Origin: Scardovia inopinata JCM 12537
GTDB taxonomy: Bacteria; Actinomycetota; Actinomycetes; Actinomycetales; Bifidobacteriaceae
Direction: 5' to 3'
Assembly: GCF_001042695.1 (NCBI RefSeq)
Contig: NZ_AP012334.1
Span: 1,302,001-1,366,000 of the forward strand
DNA length: 64,000 nucleotides
Shown: piece after piece, positions 45,171 to 54,684 of the stretch
How positions within the stretch are numbered: the stretch's first letter is position 1
Layout of the letters: each line of letters begins with the position of its first letter
Translations under genes and position numbers: made by a program
The notes under the pieces: generated by a model
Told to the model about the DNA's origin: nothing
The model's database searches: none
Seen by the model: only the letters and a program-made list of their open reading frames with translations

Positions 45171-45962
45171 TCAGACCTTGACTCCGCCAAAGCGCCTATC
45201 TCGGTGGCAGTAGCGATCAATGGAGCGCCAGAGCACCTGGCGGCCACAATCCGGCCACAATTCTGGAACAAAATCAAGCTCAGCATAAGCGGCTTCCCAG
45301 GGCAGGAAATTGCTGGTTCGTTGCTCTCCGGAAGTACGAATCACCAGGTCGCAGTCCGGAATATCGGGATTGTATAAATGCTCAGCAACCATTTTCTCTG
45401 TCACCCGGTCGCCTTTGATCTTTCCCTCAGCAACCTCCCTGGCAATCTGTGCAGCTGCATCCGCCAACTCTGCACGGCCACCATAATTTATGCAAAAAAC
45501 TACATCCATCACCGTGTTGTGCTTGGTTTTCTCCATAGCCACTTCAAGCTCATCAATAACAGATTTCCACAGACGTGGCCGGCGGCCAGACCATCGAACC
45601 CTGACTCCCCATTCGTTCATCTGATCAACACGACGATGAATAATATCACGGGAAAAACCCATCAAAAAACGAACTTCAGAGGGGGACCTCTTCCAGTTTT
45701 CCGTAGAGAATGTATAAAGACTCAAGTAGCGAACCCCTGCTTCAATCGCTCCGGCAATCGTATCGAACACTACTGGCTCAGCTGCTTTATGCCCTTCAGT
45801 GCGAGCCAGACCTCTGTGTTGAGCCCAGCGTCCATTGCCATCCATTATCACACCAACATGCTGGGGGACTTTCCCCTGAGGAAAGTGCGGAATGCGGTCA
45901 GGATGCGAAAAAGGTGCGTCCGGAACCGACAGAGAAGTATAATCAACAGCTTCAAAACTCAT
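45171..45962 (-). CDS. uppS: Undecaprenyl diphosphate synthase UppS
   Basis: This 263-residue cis-prenyltransferase makes the undecaprenyl carrier lipid for cell-wall synthesis at the membrane face. It has HVGVIMDGNGRWAQ with the Mg-binding Asp, then GHKAAEPVVFD, YTFSTENWKR, INYGGRAEL and DLVIRTSGEQRTSNFLPW, the full family signature. The ATG at 45962 is two bases after the recO stop, so the two genes are translationally coupled; an in-frame ATG at 46022 lies inside recO. Confidence 0.96.
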   Translation of the reverse strand: MSFEAVDYTSLSVPDAPFSHPDRIPHFPQGKVPQHVGVIMDGNGRWAQHRGLARTEGHKAAEPVVFDTIAGAIEAGVRYLSLYTFSTENWKRSPSEVRFLMGFSRDIIHRRVDQMNEWGVRVRWSGRRPRLWKSVIDELEVAMEKTKHNTVMDVVFCINYGGRAELADAAAQIAREVAEGKIKGDRVTEKMVAEHLYNPDIPDCDLVIRTSGEQRTSNFLPWEAAYAELDFVPELWPDCGRQVLWRSIDRYCHRDRRFGGVKV

Positions 45963-45964
45963 AA

Positions 45965-46699
45965 TTATGAATGTATCAAACGAAGAGAATGGATAGGCTT
46001 TTCCAAATAATATTGTGACCATTCCTCTACTATTTCCCGCACCTGTGGGGACAAATCCTGCTGGTCCAGACTCTCCCAGTCCCCCGCAAGCAGCAAGCCC
46101 AGCTGAGAAAAAGTCTGACCGGATGCCTTATGGGAGCGGGGCAGACGATGAGTTAAACACATGGCTCCTCCTGCTTCAGTAGAAAAATACTCAACCTGAT
46201 CTCTCCGGCCGCAGACCACACAGGAATCCAAACGGGGAGTCCATCCTGCTAAACTCAGAGCCCGCAAAACATACGAATTTTCAATCATCTGAGGACTATG
46301 CTTCCCCTCGGCCAAGGCTGCCAAAGCTCCTATTACCAAGGTGTACTGCTGTCGCTGAGAAATGCCAGTTTGCCTCAGATCTGTAATCATTTTATCTACA
46401 GTTTCCACAATCACGCTGGCTGACAAGTAGGCTTCATAGGTCCCCACAATGAGGGAAGCATAAGGGCTGATGACCACAGCCTGAGAGATTGTATCCAGAT
46501 CATGACGTCCTTGGGCAATCAGCAAATCATCCCACATAAAAGGTTCCAGACGGGAGCCGAAACGGGATTTTGCCCGGCGCACCCCATGAGCGACTGCCCT
46601 GATTTTGCCGTGATGTGCAGTCAAAATAGTAATTATTCTGTCTGCTTCCCCTAATTTTATGGTTCGCAGAACCACGCCCTGATCGCGATATGTAGGCAT
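45965..46699 (-). CDS. recO: DNA repair protein RecO
   Basis: The protein is 244 residues from the ATG at 46699, behind AAAGGAGGCGTAGGAAG. The N-terminal OB fold has YRDQGVVLRTIKLGEADRI, followed by VAHGVRRAKSRFGSRLEPF, and a zinc site CVVCGRRD is in the C-terminal part; the second Cys pair is reduced to a single Cys in GGAMCLTHR. RecO loads RecA on SSB-coated DNA in the RecFOR pathway. It is coupled to uppS, an arrangement common in actinobacteria. Confidence 0.95.
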   Translation of the reverse strand: MPTYRDQGVVLRTIKLGEADRIITILTAHHGKIRAVAHGVRRAKSRFGSRLEPFMWDDLLIAQGRHDLDTISQAVVISPYASLIVGTYEAYLSASVIVETVDKMITDLRQTGISQRQQYTLVIGALAALAEGKHSPQMIENSYVLRALSLAGWTPRLDSCVVCGRRDQVEYFSTEAGGAMCLTHRLPRSHKASGQTFSQLGLLLAGDWESLDQQDLSPQVREIVEEWSQYYLEKPIHSLRLIHS

Positions 46700-46754
46700 C
46701 TTCCTACGCCTCCTTTCCATTGCCCGCTGCCATCATCAGAACCGCTATTATCTA

Positions 46755-48518
46755 TCAATAGAGGAAAAGCCCCAACAGAGCCAGAAAAAGCATGATAAAA
46801 AACATAGTGGCTGCTGCAACCCAGAAGAAAACAATGCCAAATTTTCGGTCTGCCACCACTGTATTGACCGGACTTCGCTTCATGAGCTGACCAGTTTTAC
46901 GATCGGCAATTTCGATCAGGCCTGAGAATACCGAGCTCATGGAGATAATCACCATAATAGCCATGATTTGGCTTACCGGCCAGGACCAGTAAGTCAGATT
47001 AGAATATTCCGGGGCTGCGCCCCAGACCAGGTTGACAATGCTGATGGTGCACTGGGCAATGCCTGCCAGGAAGAGAATCAGACAGAAGAAGGAGAGGATG
47101 CTGTTGGCCATGATAACCCGTCTTAAACGCCGAGTCAGACCAAATACCGGTTCCTTCCTGCCCTGGATGAGATGACCGATCTTTATAACCAAACTGCTGA
47201 TGCATAAAATAATAAAAGTGATCAGGAGCAGAAGCATAATCCCGGCAACAATCAAAGTGAGAATAGTTCTTCCCTTGTGGCCATGAACGTAATCTGGAAT
47301 CGAAATAGATTGATAAATCTGGGCTCCTGCAATGCGGGATGTAGTCTGTTTAAGCCCCAGGCTGGTCCCTACTGCCCAGTTGGTTACATCATCCTCATAG
47401 TGATCAGCCAAAAGAGTGCCGGGCATAGCCTCATTGCCTAACCGTAACACATGATTGCCAATGGGATACCCCCGAACAGTCACATTCCAGTTCCCGTTTT
47501 TATGAGCCAGCTCCATAATCCTGCTGACCCCACTGACCTGAGCAGTCATCACATCTTTGCTGCCATAAGCAACAAAGGTTGGAACTTTATACATTTGTCC
47601 TTTGGCATTATTTTCAAATTGGAAATCCATATTAGGCAAATGCACAATAGATGAGTCAAAGCTGAGCACACGCTGAACCATAGAGGCATACCCCGGATTG
47701 GCCCTGATAATGGACAGGTCCTCGGTCACAAAGAATCCCAATGCCTGACGGGGACTATATACCATAGGACTGAGCAGAATCTGAAAGGAGACCAACTTGC
47801 TTTCCCTCTCAACAATTTGCTCAATCCAGGCCCCCTCTGAAGTAGCATAAGTACCGATTCTGGACTGATCAACATAGCTGAGCGAGGCCAGATATGTCAA
47901 GACCTGTTCATACGCCTTAGCAGAAGCCGGATAATCCCGGTTGAAATCAGCCGTATTCCATATAGGTTTATCTACGGTTGCGGTCACAAAGCCAGCCGAA
48001 GTCAGATCTTCGGCCACATCAGCAAAATCTGTATAATACCCAGTTCCGGCTCCATGTAGAAATGTCATGGCGGGGAATCCCTTGGAATAGACCGATTTTT
48101 GCGGATCCGCCATAGCCTGGCCGCTGGAATCAGCCGGGACTCTGACTGTCATCCTCAGCTTCTGCCTGCCCCCCTGGGTGGAGGTCACTGTCTCATAATG
48201 AGTAAAGGAGAGAATTTTATACGATCCCCTGTGAGGAAGGCTCATCCCTCCGGTCTTTTCTTTTTCCTGGCGAAAAGCGACCTCAGTACTGTTCGTTGTT
48301 GTATAGATAGTCTGATTAGTGGGAGCATATTCCCAGGGAATGGCAGTAAAGTAAGAAACGGATGCAAAAATCCCCATGAGAAGAATAAACATAGGGAGCA
48401 TAACAAAGATATGTTTAGTCCGAGTCCAGGATCCATCTGCCCTGTTTGTCAGGCTACGGGTAAGCCAGGCCGGAAAGCGCCGCTGATCCTGAGCCTTTGT
48501 CTTCTGTTTGCTATGCAC
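46755..48518 (-). CDS. Membrane-bound alpha/beta hydrolase
   Basis: The protein is 587 residues. One membrane segment near residue 40-60 leads to an extracytoplasmic alpha/beta-hydrolase domain (about 90-380) and then four C-terminal helices. The fold shows the oxyanion segment FLHGAGTGYYTDF, the nucleophile elbow YATSEGAW (Ser where Gly-x-Ser-x-Gly is expected, first Gly replaced by Ala), Asp in YGSKDVMT and His in IGNHVLRL, so a Ser-Asp-His triad is plausible. The substrate is unknown. It lies upstream of recO on the same strand. Confidence 0.78.
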   Translation of the reverse strand: MHSKQKTKAQDQRRFPAWLTRSLTNRADGSWTRTKHIFVMLPMFILLMGIFASVSYFTAIPWEYAPTNQTIYTTTNSTEVAFRQEKEKTGGMSLPHRGSYKILSFTHYETVTSTQGGRQKLRMTVRVPADSSGQAMADPQKSVYSKGFPAMTFLHGAGTGYYTDFADVAEDLTSAGFVTATVDKPIWNTADFNRDYPASAKAYEQVLTYLASLSYVDQSRIGTYATSEGAWIEQIVERESKLVSFQILLSPMVYSPRQALGFFVTEDLSIIRANPGYASMVQRVLSFDSSIVHLPNMDFQFENNAKGQMYKVPTFVAYGSKDVMTAQVSGVSRIMELAHKNGNWNVTVRGYPIGNHVLRLGNEAMPGTLLADHYEDDVTNWAVGTSLGLKQTTSRIAGAQIYQSISIPDYVHGHKGRTILTLIVAGIMLLLLITFIILCISSLVIKIGHLIQGRKEPVFGLTRRLRRVIMANSILSFFCLILFLAGIAQCTISIVNLVWGAAPEYSNLTYWSWPVSQIMAIMVIISMSSVFSGLIEIADRKTGQLMKRSPVNTVVADRKFGIVFFWVAAATMFFIMLFLALLGLFLY

Positions 48519-48603
48519 ACCCTTATCTTAACGGGTAGGCGCTATCTCCCTTTCTTTCTCCCTTTCTCTTCTTTTTTCTTTCTTTTTGCCATCATACCCT
48601 TCT

Positions 48604-49866
48604 TTAATTTTCTGACTCTGCCTGACTGGAGTCCTCCTGGCTGGAGTTCTCCTGACCGGAGTTTTCCTGGCTGGAGTTTTCCTGAATGGAGGCTTCCTGG
48701 CTGGAGCCCCCCTGGCCAAATACTTCCTGATTGTCCGAGGCGACAGGGAAAAGCAAATCGGGAAGCTTGTAATCATTATTCTGATTGTCTTCGTTGTTGC
48801 TCTCACCTTGATTGAGGGAATCATGTAAATTATCCTGTGCACCAGAATCTACAGAGCTTTCCTGAGCATCGAAATTTATGGAATTTTCAGATAGTGCCGC
48901 TTTCTGAGGATTTTCCTTTTCTTGTGGAAATCGCTGACTAACTCCAGTTGGGGCGAAGGAGACAGGCATAACACCCTCATAAGGATTCAGCTTGGCATTT
49001 TCCTGATCAGTACCTGCCTCATTGGTCTGGCCATCATCTTTAGAACCCCTGCCTTCTACGACATTATCCTGGCCCTGGTACTGGTTCTGGCCCTGATTCT
49101 GGTCTTGGCCTGCAAAAAGTGACTCCTCCAAGGAAGCGAGACCCTTATAATCAGCATTCTGGGCATACGGCTCACCCTGACCTGCGGGATTATTCCCTCC
49201 AGTCCTCATGGCGTCTTTGACGGTGACCCCCTCAAGACGGCCAAAGGCAACAATCCGGGACACAACCTGGGCAACCCGGTTCAGATACATGTCAACCTGA
49301 CCCTCATCGTAGCCCTTAGCCCCCTTGCGCTGAGTGAACAAAATAGTAGATACATACCGAGGCACGAAATCCTCATCAGAATCAAAATTACTGGATTCTA
49401 CAGCCTGGTCATAATCAATGCTCAACTCATCACAAATACGGGTCATGATATTTACTACGAAAGAATCCACCTGTTTGCGGTCATAAGACGGATCCTTGCC
49501 GCGGCCGCTTGCAAAGCGATGAGAGTCTTCCGCGGTTGCACGGGGCATCAGCGTCTGAGCCAGCTGAATGGTCTTAGTCCTCCAGGCAACCCTGCCTTCA
49601 TCAGCGATTTCGTAAGAAGTCTGCTTATCGACAGCCGCCTGTTCCAACCGAAGCAGAGCCCTATCTACGGCATCAATATCATAACCACCGCGAACCAGAG
49701 TAAAAAGAACATTTTGAATGTCTTCCTGCTTCAGCTGCGGCTGAGGAGCATCGTATAGCTGATGAGCACGCTGCAGGAACTCATCCACCTGCTCCACATC
49801 ATAGCCCCATTTTTTCTTCGGAGCTAGAGGAAGTTGTGTCCCTTTTGCCCGTCCCTCATTAGCCAT
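48604..49866 (-). CDS. DivIVA-domain protein with Gln/Ser-rich tail
   Basis: The protein is 420 residues from the ATG at 49866 (GGGAGGATTTTC before it). Three DivIVA-type modules can be seen: KKWGYDVEQVDEFLQRAH, then GGYDIDAVDRALLRLEQ, DRKQVDSFVVNIMTRI and KGYDEGQVDMYLNRVAQ. After residue 230 it is disordered and rich in Gln, Asn, Glu and Ser, ending in five or six repeats of SSQEN type (EASIQENSSQENSGQENSSQ). DivIVA modules bind curved membrane or guide polar growth and division in actinobacteria. This one lacks the long coiled coil of Wag31, so it is a different paralogue. Confidence 0.85.
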   Translation of the reverse strand: MANEGRAKGTQLPLAPKKKWGYDVEQVDEFLQRAHQLYDAPQPQLKQEDIQNVLFTLVRGGYDIDAVDRALLRLEQAAVDKQTSYEIADEGRVAWRTKTIQLAQTLMPRATAEDSHRFASGRGKDPSYDRKQVDSFVVNIMTRICDELSIDYDQAVESSNFDSDEDFVPRYVSTILFTQRKGAKGYDEGQVDMYLNRVAQVVSRIVAFGRLEGVTVKDAMRTGGNNPAGQGEPYAQNADYKGLASLEESLFAGQDQNQGQNQYQGQDNVVEGRGSKDDGQTNEAGTDQENAKLNPYEGVMPVSFAPTGVSQRFPQEKENPQKAALSENSINFDAQESSVDSGAQDNLHDSLNQGESNNEDNQNNDYKLPDLLFPVASDNQEVFGQGGSSQEASIQENSSQENSGQENSSQEDSSQAESEN

Positions 49867-50027
49867 GAAAATCCTCCCCAATAAAACGAGAACTGCGTGA
49901 GAATAAAATGATTCTGTTCCTAAGGTACAAACTTTTCAACCGCTGCCGCTAAATTTACGCCATTTATACACGGAACAACCACGAAATTCTCTCTTCGTCT
50001 GTGTACTGCTGTAGCATGTGGAAAGTC

Positions 50028-50102
<75 letters not shown>

Positions 50103-50332
50103 GATTATCAACGGTGTAAGCACTAGTCGGTGTATGCATTGGTCGTCCTAAACATCAATATATAAATAAAGTCCCCTCACATCGGTTAATGAAAAACCAT
50201 CATCAGGCGTATTCCCATATTTTGCCCACAAACCCACAGAAAGTTATCGTTCCCTGCTTGTTGAGGCGACATCAAACCCCAATACATCGTTACACATCAA
50301 GATATCGTTCCAATGCTTGACAAGAGTCACCT

Positions 50333-50664
50333 CACTCACCCAACTCGAAGATACAAAAAACCTTCCTGCTACAACAAAGCCATCAATCTCCTATCTGCGC
50401 TTTGGGTGAGGAGAGAAAAGAAATAAGTCGCCACACACCAGGGTTCACACCTATCTGCCAATTGGGTGAGGACGGAAATAGACCTAATGTAGAAGGCCTA
50501 ATGCAGATTGAGACTGTAAAAAGTCGATCAAAACCAAGTCAATAAACAATAAATAATTAAAAAGAAAAATGAAGGGAAAACACCCACTCACCCAACTCGA
50601 AGATATAAAAAGGGCTAGCAAGCAAAGAGTAGAAAGCAGCACACCTATCTGCGCTTTGGGTGAG
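50333..50664. repeat. Second CTCACCCAA repeat cluster, two hairpin-like units plus one single copy
   Basis: CTCACCCAACTCGAAGATA (from 50334) faces TATCTGCGCTTTGGGTGAG (to 50410), and the same pair is repeated at 50586 and 50664. Each unit is thus an imperfect 19-bp inverted repeat with a loop of about 40 nt. A single copy (TATCTGCCAATTGGGTGAG) ends at 50470. The consensus CTCACCCAA-N5-AGATA links it with the cluster at 11543-11865. The region 50102-50808 holds no supported gene; a 78-codon hydrophobic frame at 50484-50720 is considered chance. Confidence 0.75.
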
Positions 50665-50808
50665 GAGAGAAAGTTCGCTGAATCAAAAAGCCACGCACTC
50701 ACGATTAAGAAAACACACACTTAACCCCTTTAGACAAAAAACACCTAATTGAGGCTCAGAATCAGTAGAGGATTGGTCAGAAGAAAATCAAACCAGAAGA
50801 AAATTGAA

Positions 50809-51243
50809 TCAGTGGCCGTGACCAAACGCCCGCAGCTGAATCCCGTTCCAATCGTTGCTAAGAGTAACAGGCGTACCGGCATTCATGCCAGCGCCTTTAG
50901 CAGCATTTTGAACCGTATTGGAACCTGCCTGGCCATCACGACCGGGTTTGGGAGTAATTACCCAGAACGGCCCATCCCCTTCAAGGAGGCCGCCTGCGTC
51001 CATGATCGTATCAGACAACTCATCCTCAGCATCGCCATCACGCCACCAGATGATAACGCCATCAACGCTGGAGTCATACTCTTCATCAACCAGGTCTTCA
51101 CCGGTTAATTCCTCAATGGACTCACGGATGGAATCATCCACATCATCATCCCACAGCCACTCCTGGACCACGTCCCCGGGCTGAAAACCTAACTCCATTG
51201 CAACATTATCTGTATTAGTCGTATCGGACACGTTTTTCAGCAT
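50809..51243 (-). CDS. DUF3052 family protein
   Basis: The protein is 144 residues from the ATG at 51243; a GTG four codons later is an alternative, and neither has a strong ribosome-binding site. The body matches the actinobacterial DUF3052 family: VAMELGFQPGDVVQEWLWDD, DDSIRESIEELTGEDLVDEE, then VIIWWRDGD and DGPFWVITPKPG. This family is conserved, acidic, cytoplasmic and of unknown function. The C-terminal VQNAAKGAGMNAGTP segment is also standard. Confidence 0.88.
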   Translation of the reverse strand: MLKNVSDTTNTDNVAMELGFQPGDVVQEWLWDDDVDDSIRESIEELTGEDLVDEEYDSSVDGVIIWWRDGDAEDELSDTIMDAGGLLEGDGPFWVITPKPGRDGQAGSNTVQNAAKGAGMNAGTPVTLSNDWNGIQLRAFGHGH

Positions 51244-51346
51244 ATCAGCAATAATGGAAAAATGAGAATACCAATCTCGCTTAAGCCTAGATTTAGAATT
51301 TTTTACCCGTAGATCAACGGCATGTGGAAACTGAGATACGTGCGAG

Positions 51347-51397
51347 TATGCACGATATATATACGAGGTATGCACAAGATATGCATGAAATATGCAT
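51347..51397. repeat. Four TATGCAY repeats upstream of DUF3052
   Basis: TATGCAC at 51347 and 51369 and TATGCAT at 51380 and 51391, that is at spacings of 22, 11 and 11 bp. They lie between the S16 protease gene and the DUF3052 start, in the likely promoter of the latter. Confidence 0.6.
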
Positions 51398-51440
51398 AGG
51401 CAACAGCCTTGTGCAGGCGGCAGCAGCGAGGATAAGACAG

Positions 51441-52367
51441 TCAGCGAATTTTACAGACCGGAAGGGAAGACCCGCGCCCGCTGCCAATAACCACCAGAGC
51501 CTTGTAAGCCTGATCGAGGTTGGAAACCGCAACCACATGAAGACCGGCTGGGATGTTACCCACCACCTCATTACAGTTGCTCCTGGGAGCAATGAACCAT
51601 TGCGCTCCATCCCTGACAGCTCCAACCATTTTCAGCCGAATTCCGCCAATCGGTCCAATTTTTCCATCCTTTTCCATGGTACCGGTACCAGCGATGGTTT
51701 TCCCTCCGGTTTCGTTGGCGGCAGTCATTTTATCAATTGCCCCCAGGGTATACATCATGCCAGCCGAGGGGCCGCCAATGTTGTCTACATTCATGGAGAT
51801 GCGGGCTTTACTGACCTTGTATCCTCTTTTTGTCAAGAACGCCACTGCCTGATTCTGTGCAGAAGATTGTGCCTGACTCATCTGCCTGGTGGATTCTTTC
51901 TTATAATCCTGAGGACTTTGATTAACAGGGTATTCAACTTCCTGCGGTACTACAATAGTATTTTTCGCAAACCAGGCCCAGATTACTTGAGCATTTGTCG
52001 CCGGATATCCAGGAACACCAGTCGCACTAACTGTTGTTAACAGCAATTTCCCTGAATCTTTATACGTTTTAACCCCTTTAATGGAGATCATTTCTGAGGC
52101 ATTTGTCTTTGACGACACTGTCCCGAGCACATTGCCCGTCGGTCCAGGGAATTCTATGGTATAAGCAGAATAAGGAAGGAAAAGCAGAACGATGCAAACC
52201 GCTATGGTGAACGTACTAATCCACCTGTGCCAGCGAGGGGAGACAGATGCCGGATGGACTTTTTGGGTGGCGAAAGACCCAGCTCCTGTTTGAGCGGCTT
52301 GATAGGCCGAATTCATCGATGAATAATCATCGGCACCTGAAGAATCTGTTCGTTTGCGCTGTTTCAT
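51441..52367 (-). CDS. Membrane-anchored Lon-like S16 protease (YlbL-type)
   Basis: The protein is 308 residues. After a polar N-terminus of about 50 residues there is one membrane segment (FTIAVCIVLLFLPYSAYTIE), a beta-rich linker domain and a C-terminal Lon proteolytic domain. The catalytic Ser201 is in GGPSAGMM and Lys246 in GGIRLKMVGA, the spacing expected of the Ser-Lys dyad. No ATPase domain is present and a PDZ domain is not obvious, unlike in Bacillus YlbL. It should act outside the membrane on unknown substrates. It is divergent from the DUF2342 gene. Confidence 0.9.
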   Translation of the reverse strand: MKQRKRTDSSGADDYSSMNSAYQAAQTGAGSFATQKVHPASVSPRWHRWISTFTIAVCIVLLFLPYSAYTIEFPGPTGNVLGTVSSKTNASEMISIKGVKTYKDSGKLLLTTVSATGVPGYPATNAQVIWAWFAKNTIVVPQEVEYPVNQSPQDYKKESTRQMSQAQSSAQNQAVAFLTKRGYKVSKARISMNVDNIGGPSAGMMYTLGAIDKMTAANETGGKTIAGTGTMEKDGKIGPIGGIRLKMVGAVRDGAQWFIAPRSNCNEVVGNIPAGLHVVAVSNLDQAYKALVVIGSGRGSSLPVCKIR

Positions 52368-52757
52368 GTAAAACCTGCTATTCCCTTTGTCTTGTTAATA
52401 AGTTGTCTTGTTAATCGTGTGTTTTGCCGATCGTATGAGTCCTGTTGTGTCTTGTTGATCTATTAGCAACCTATTCATTATTATAGCGGTCACAGTATAA
52501 CCAGCCTAACCCTATCGAGCTAAAGCAAAATGAGTGGAATCAGTCCTCAGCGCAAAAGTTGATACAACATGACTCAAGATTTGTTTTTTGAGACAGACAG
52601 GGGTACATTGGTAGGAGATGCCAAGCAGATCACACAGGAATTGATCCGAAGGTCATACTGCAATAAATACTGCGCTAATTTAGGCATACGGTAATAATTT
52701 AGAATTACGGTAATAATTTAGAATACGATTTAAGGACTAGCGGTAAGGAATAAACCC
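52368..52757. other. Divergent promoter region with short repeats
   Basis: 390 bp between divergent genes. GTCTTGTTAAT occurs twice near 52388-52413. Close to the DUF2342 gene two head-to-tail 19-bp units, ACGGTAATAATTTAGAATW (52688-52706 and 52707-52725), occupy the expected promoter. No gene is seen. Confidence 0.5.
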
Positions 52758-54605
52758 ATGTCAGAAGAAGAACTCCACCAATGGATGATTGAATCTTTTG
52801 GCCCCGAGCAGGGAGAGATGGCCTGGCAGCAACTATCATCACTGCCACCAGAAATCAGGGAGCAACTGATGAGCGCGCCAGGAGGGCTGCCGGATCCCCA
52901 GGAAGTTCATTCTCTGATGGATGCCTTTACTACCAGCGGTCTGAGCACCATGCAAGACATTGACAGCATGCTGGATCAGGGTCCTATCAACATTAAGTTA
53001 GCTTCATCAATAGCTCACAAAATGGCCCAGCAAAATCAAAAAATTTCATCAATCAGCGCTATCTCCGGACAGCAGGTTCGCTCCGCTGTTTCTCAGGCAA
53101 ATTTATGGCTGGATTCAATAATGGAATTCAATCCCCCGGCGGGAACTGTCGATGTTTTAACGAGAGATGAGTGGGTCTCCCAAGCCCTCCCCCGGTGGGC
53201 CCATTTTGCAGCGCCTGTAGCTAAATCCATGAACCAAGCAATGGCATCTGTTTTCAGCGAGCGCCTGGGAGGAATGATGGGCGGCGAAATCACAGGGATG
53301 TTCGCCGGACCTATCCCTATGCCCATACCCGATGATTTGAAAGACCCACAGAAGCTGATGACGATTTTAGGGAATACCACCTATGCCATGCAGCTTGGCA
53401 GGGCTGGAGGCCAGCTTTCCAGCAAGATTTTGGGGGGTTTTGATCAGGGTATTGCCCTTCTGCCGAATCCTGCCGGAGCGATGATCCCGGAAAATATTGA
53501 GAATTATGCGCAAGAGCTGAACTTAAGCTATACCGAAGTTCTGGAATATCTCAGTTTGGTGGAGCAGGCACACGCCCGTCTCTTTGCTTCCGTCAGCTGG
53601 CTGATGCCGCAGTTTGATGCTCTGATCGGAAAATACGCCAGGGGAATAACAATAGATCTTGATGCCATGGAGGAGCAGCTGCGGCAGGCTGAAGAAATGA
53701 ATCCGGATTCTCTCGCCGGAGCTGTAGACCTTAGCAAAGTTGGTATGAGCGATACCCCCGAGCAGCGGGAAGCCCTGCACAGTTTGGAAAATCTGATGGC
53801 CCTGGTTGAAGGGTGGGTAGATACCATAGTTTGGAGAGCCGGCATGGCTCATATACCTCACCTCAATCAGCTACGGGAAATGCAAAGGCGGGAACGGGCT
53901 TTGGGAGGACCAGCTGAAGAAACTTTTGAAACTCTTTTAGGGTTGCAGCTCAAACCCAAGAAAATGAGGGAAGCAGCAGAGCTATGGGAGACTATTACTC
54001 TGGCAGAAGGTCAGGAAGGAAGGGATGGCCGTTGGTCTCATCCCGACCTGCTCCCCACTTTGCCTGAGGATGCACTGGCTGCAGCGTCAGCCAAGGATAA
54101 CCAGGAAGCCCGACAGCTTGATCAAGATTTATCACAGCTGCTGCAGTCTAGTTCTGCTTCATCCACATCCTCTGCACCATCTGTCTCATCCGCATCCTCC
54201 GCACCGCCCGCCGCTTCATCTACAGCATCCGCAGCATCTACAGCAGAGGAATCTGTATCAGGCGATGAAGCGAAGATTGACCACCAGGGATCTGCAGATA
54301 TGTCTGCAGAAGATATGTCTGCAGAAGATAATAATCCTGCCGGCAGCAAGCATGAGCCGAAAATCTCAGGTGGAATTGATTGGGATGCAGAGCTAGATAA
54401 GCTCTTGGCCAGTGAGGGCAAATCAGCAGCCGATGCAATCGATGCAGCCGATGATGATTCCGAGGCCAAGAAGCAAAACGACAGCCAGAAACAAAACAAT
54501 CAGGCTAATAATGAATCAGGCAGCGATGGGCAGAAAAGCAGCGACGATGACGCGGAAAATAACGAAAACCATGAGGGCGACGACGATTCACAATCCCAAC
54601 AATAA
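52758..54605 (+). CDS. DUF2342 (zinc-dependent metalloprotease-like) family protein
   Basis: The protein is 615 residues. Residues 1-435 match the actinobacterial DUF2342 family: SAVSQANLWLD, TRDEWVSQALPRWAHFAAPV, GGEITGMFAGPI, QLGRAGGQLSSKILGGFDQG, YLSLVEQAHARLFASVSWLM and LENLMALVEGWVD. Database names call this family a zincin-like metalloprotease, but I see no HExxH motif, only E-Q-A-H-A-R; activity is therefore doubtful. Residues 435-615 are a disordered Ser/Ala- then Asp/Gln/Asn-rich tail not present in most members. Convergent with the helicase gene. Confidence 0.85.
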   Translation: MSEEELHQWMIESFGPEQGEMAWQQLSSLPPEIREQLMSAPGGLPDPQEVHSLMDAFTTSGLSTMQDIDSMLDQGPINIKLASSIAHKMAQQNQKISSISAISGQQVRSAVSQANLWLDSIMEFNPPAGTVDVLTRDEWVSQALPRWAHFAAPVAKSMNQAMASVFSERLGGMMGGEITGMFAGPIPMPIPDDLKDPQKLMTILGNTTYAMQLGRAGGQLSSKILGGFDQGIALLPNPAGAMIPENIENYAQELNLSYTEVLEYLSLVEQAHARLFASVSWLMPQFDALIGKYARGITIDLDAMEEQLRQAEEMNPDSLAGAVDLSKVGMSDTPEQREALHSLENLMALVEGWVDTIVWRAGMAHIPHLNQLREMQRRERALGGPAEETFETLLGLQLKPKKMREAAELWETITLAEGQEGRDGRWSHPDLLPTLPEDALAAASAKDNQEARQLDQDLSQLLQSSSASSTSSAPSVSSASSAPPAASSTASAASTAEESVSGDEAKIDHQGSADMSAEDMSAEDNNPAGSKHEPKISGGIDWDAELDKLLASEGKSAADAIDAADDDSEAKKQNDSQKQNNQANNESGSDGQKSSDDDAENNENHEGDDDSQSQQ

Positions 54606-54636
54606 GAGACAATAAGAGCTGGAAAATAGCCAGGAA

Positions 54637-54684
54637 AAGTGTGAAACAGTCTATAGGAGGAACCGACTAGGCTGTCTCACACTT
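54637..54684. terminator. Possible hairpin between DUF2342 and helicase genes
   Basis: AAGTGTGAAACAG and CTGTCTCACACTT form a stem with one mismatch around a 22-nt loop. It overlaps the last codons of the helicase gene. No T-run. Confidence 0.4.

Noticed and set aside
50484-50720. 78-residue hydrophobic peptide gene
   Set aside because: The frame runs through the repeat cluster and AT-rich DNA, with no ribosome-binding site; its hydrophobicity follows from base composition.
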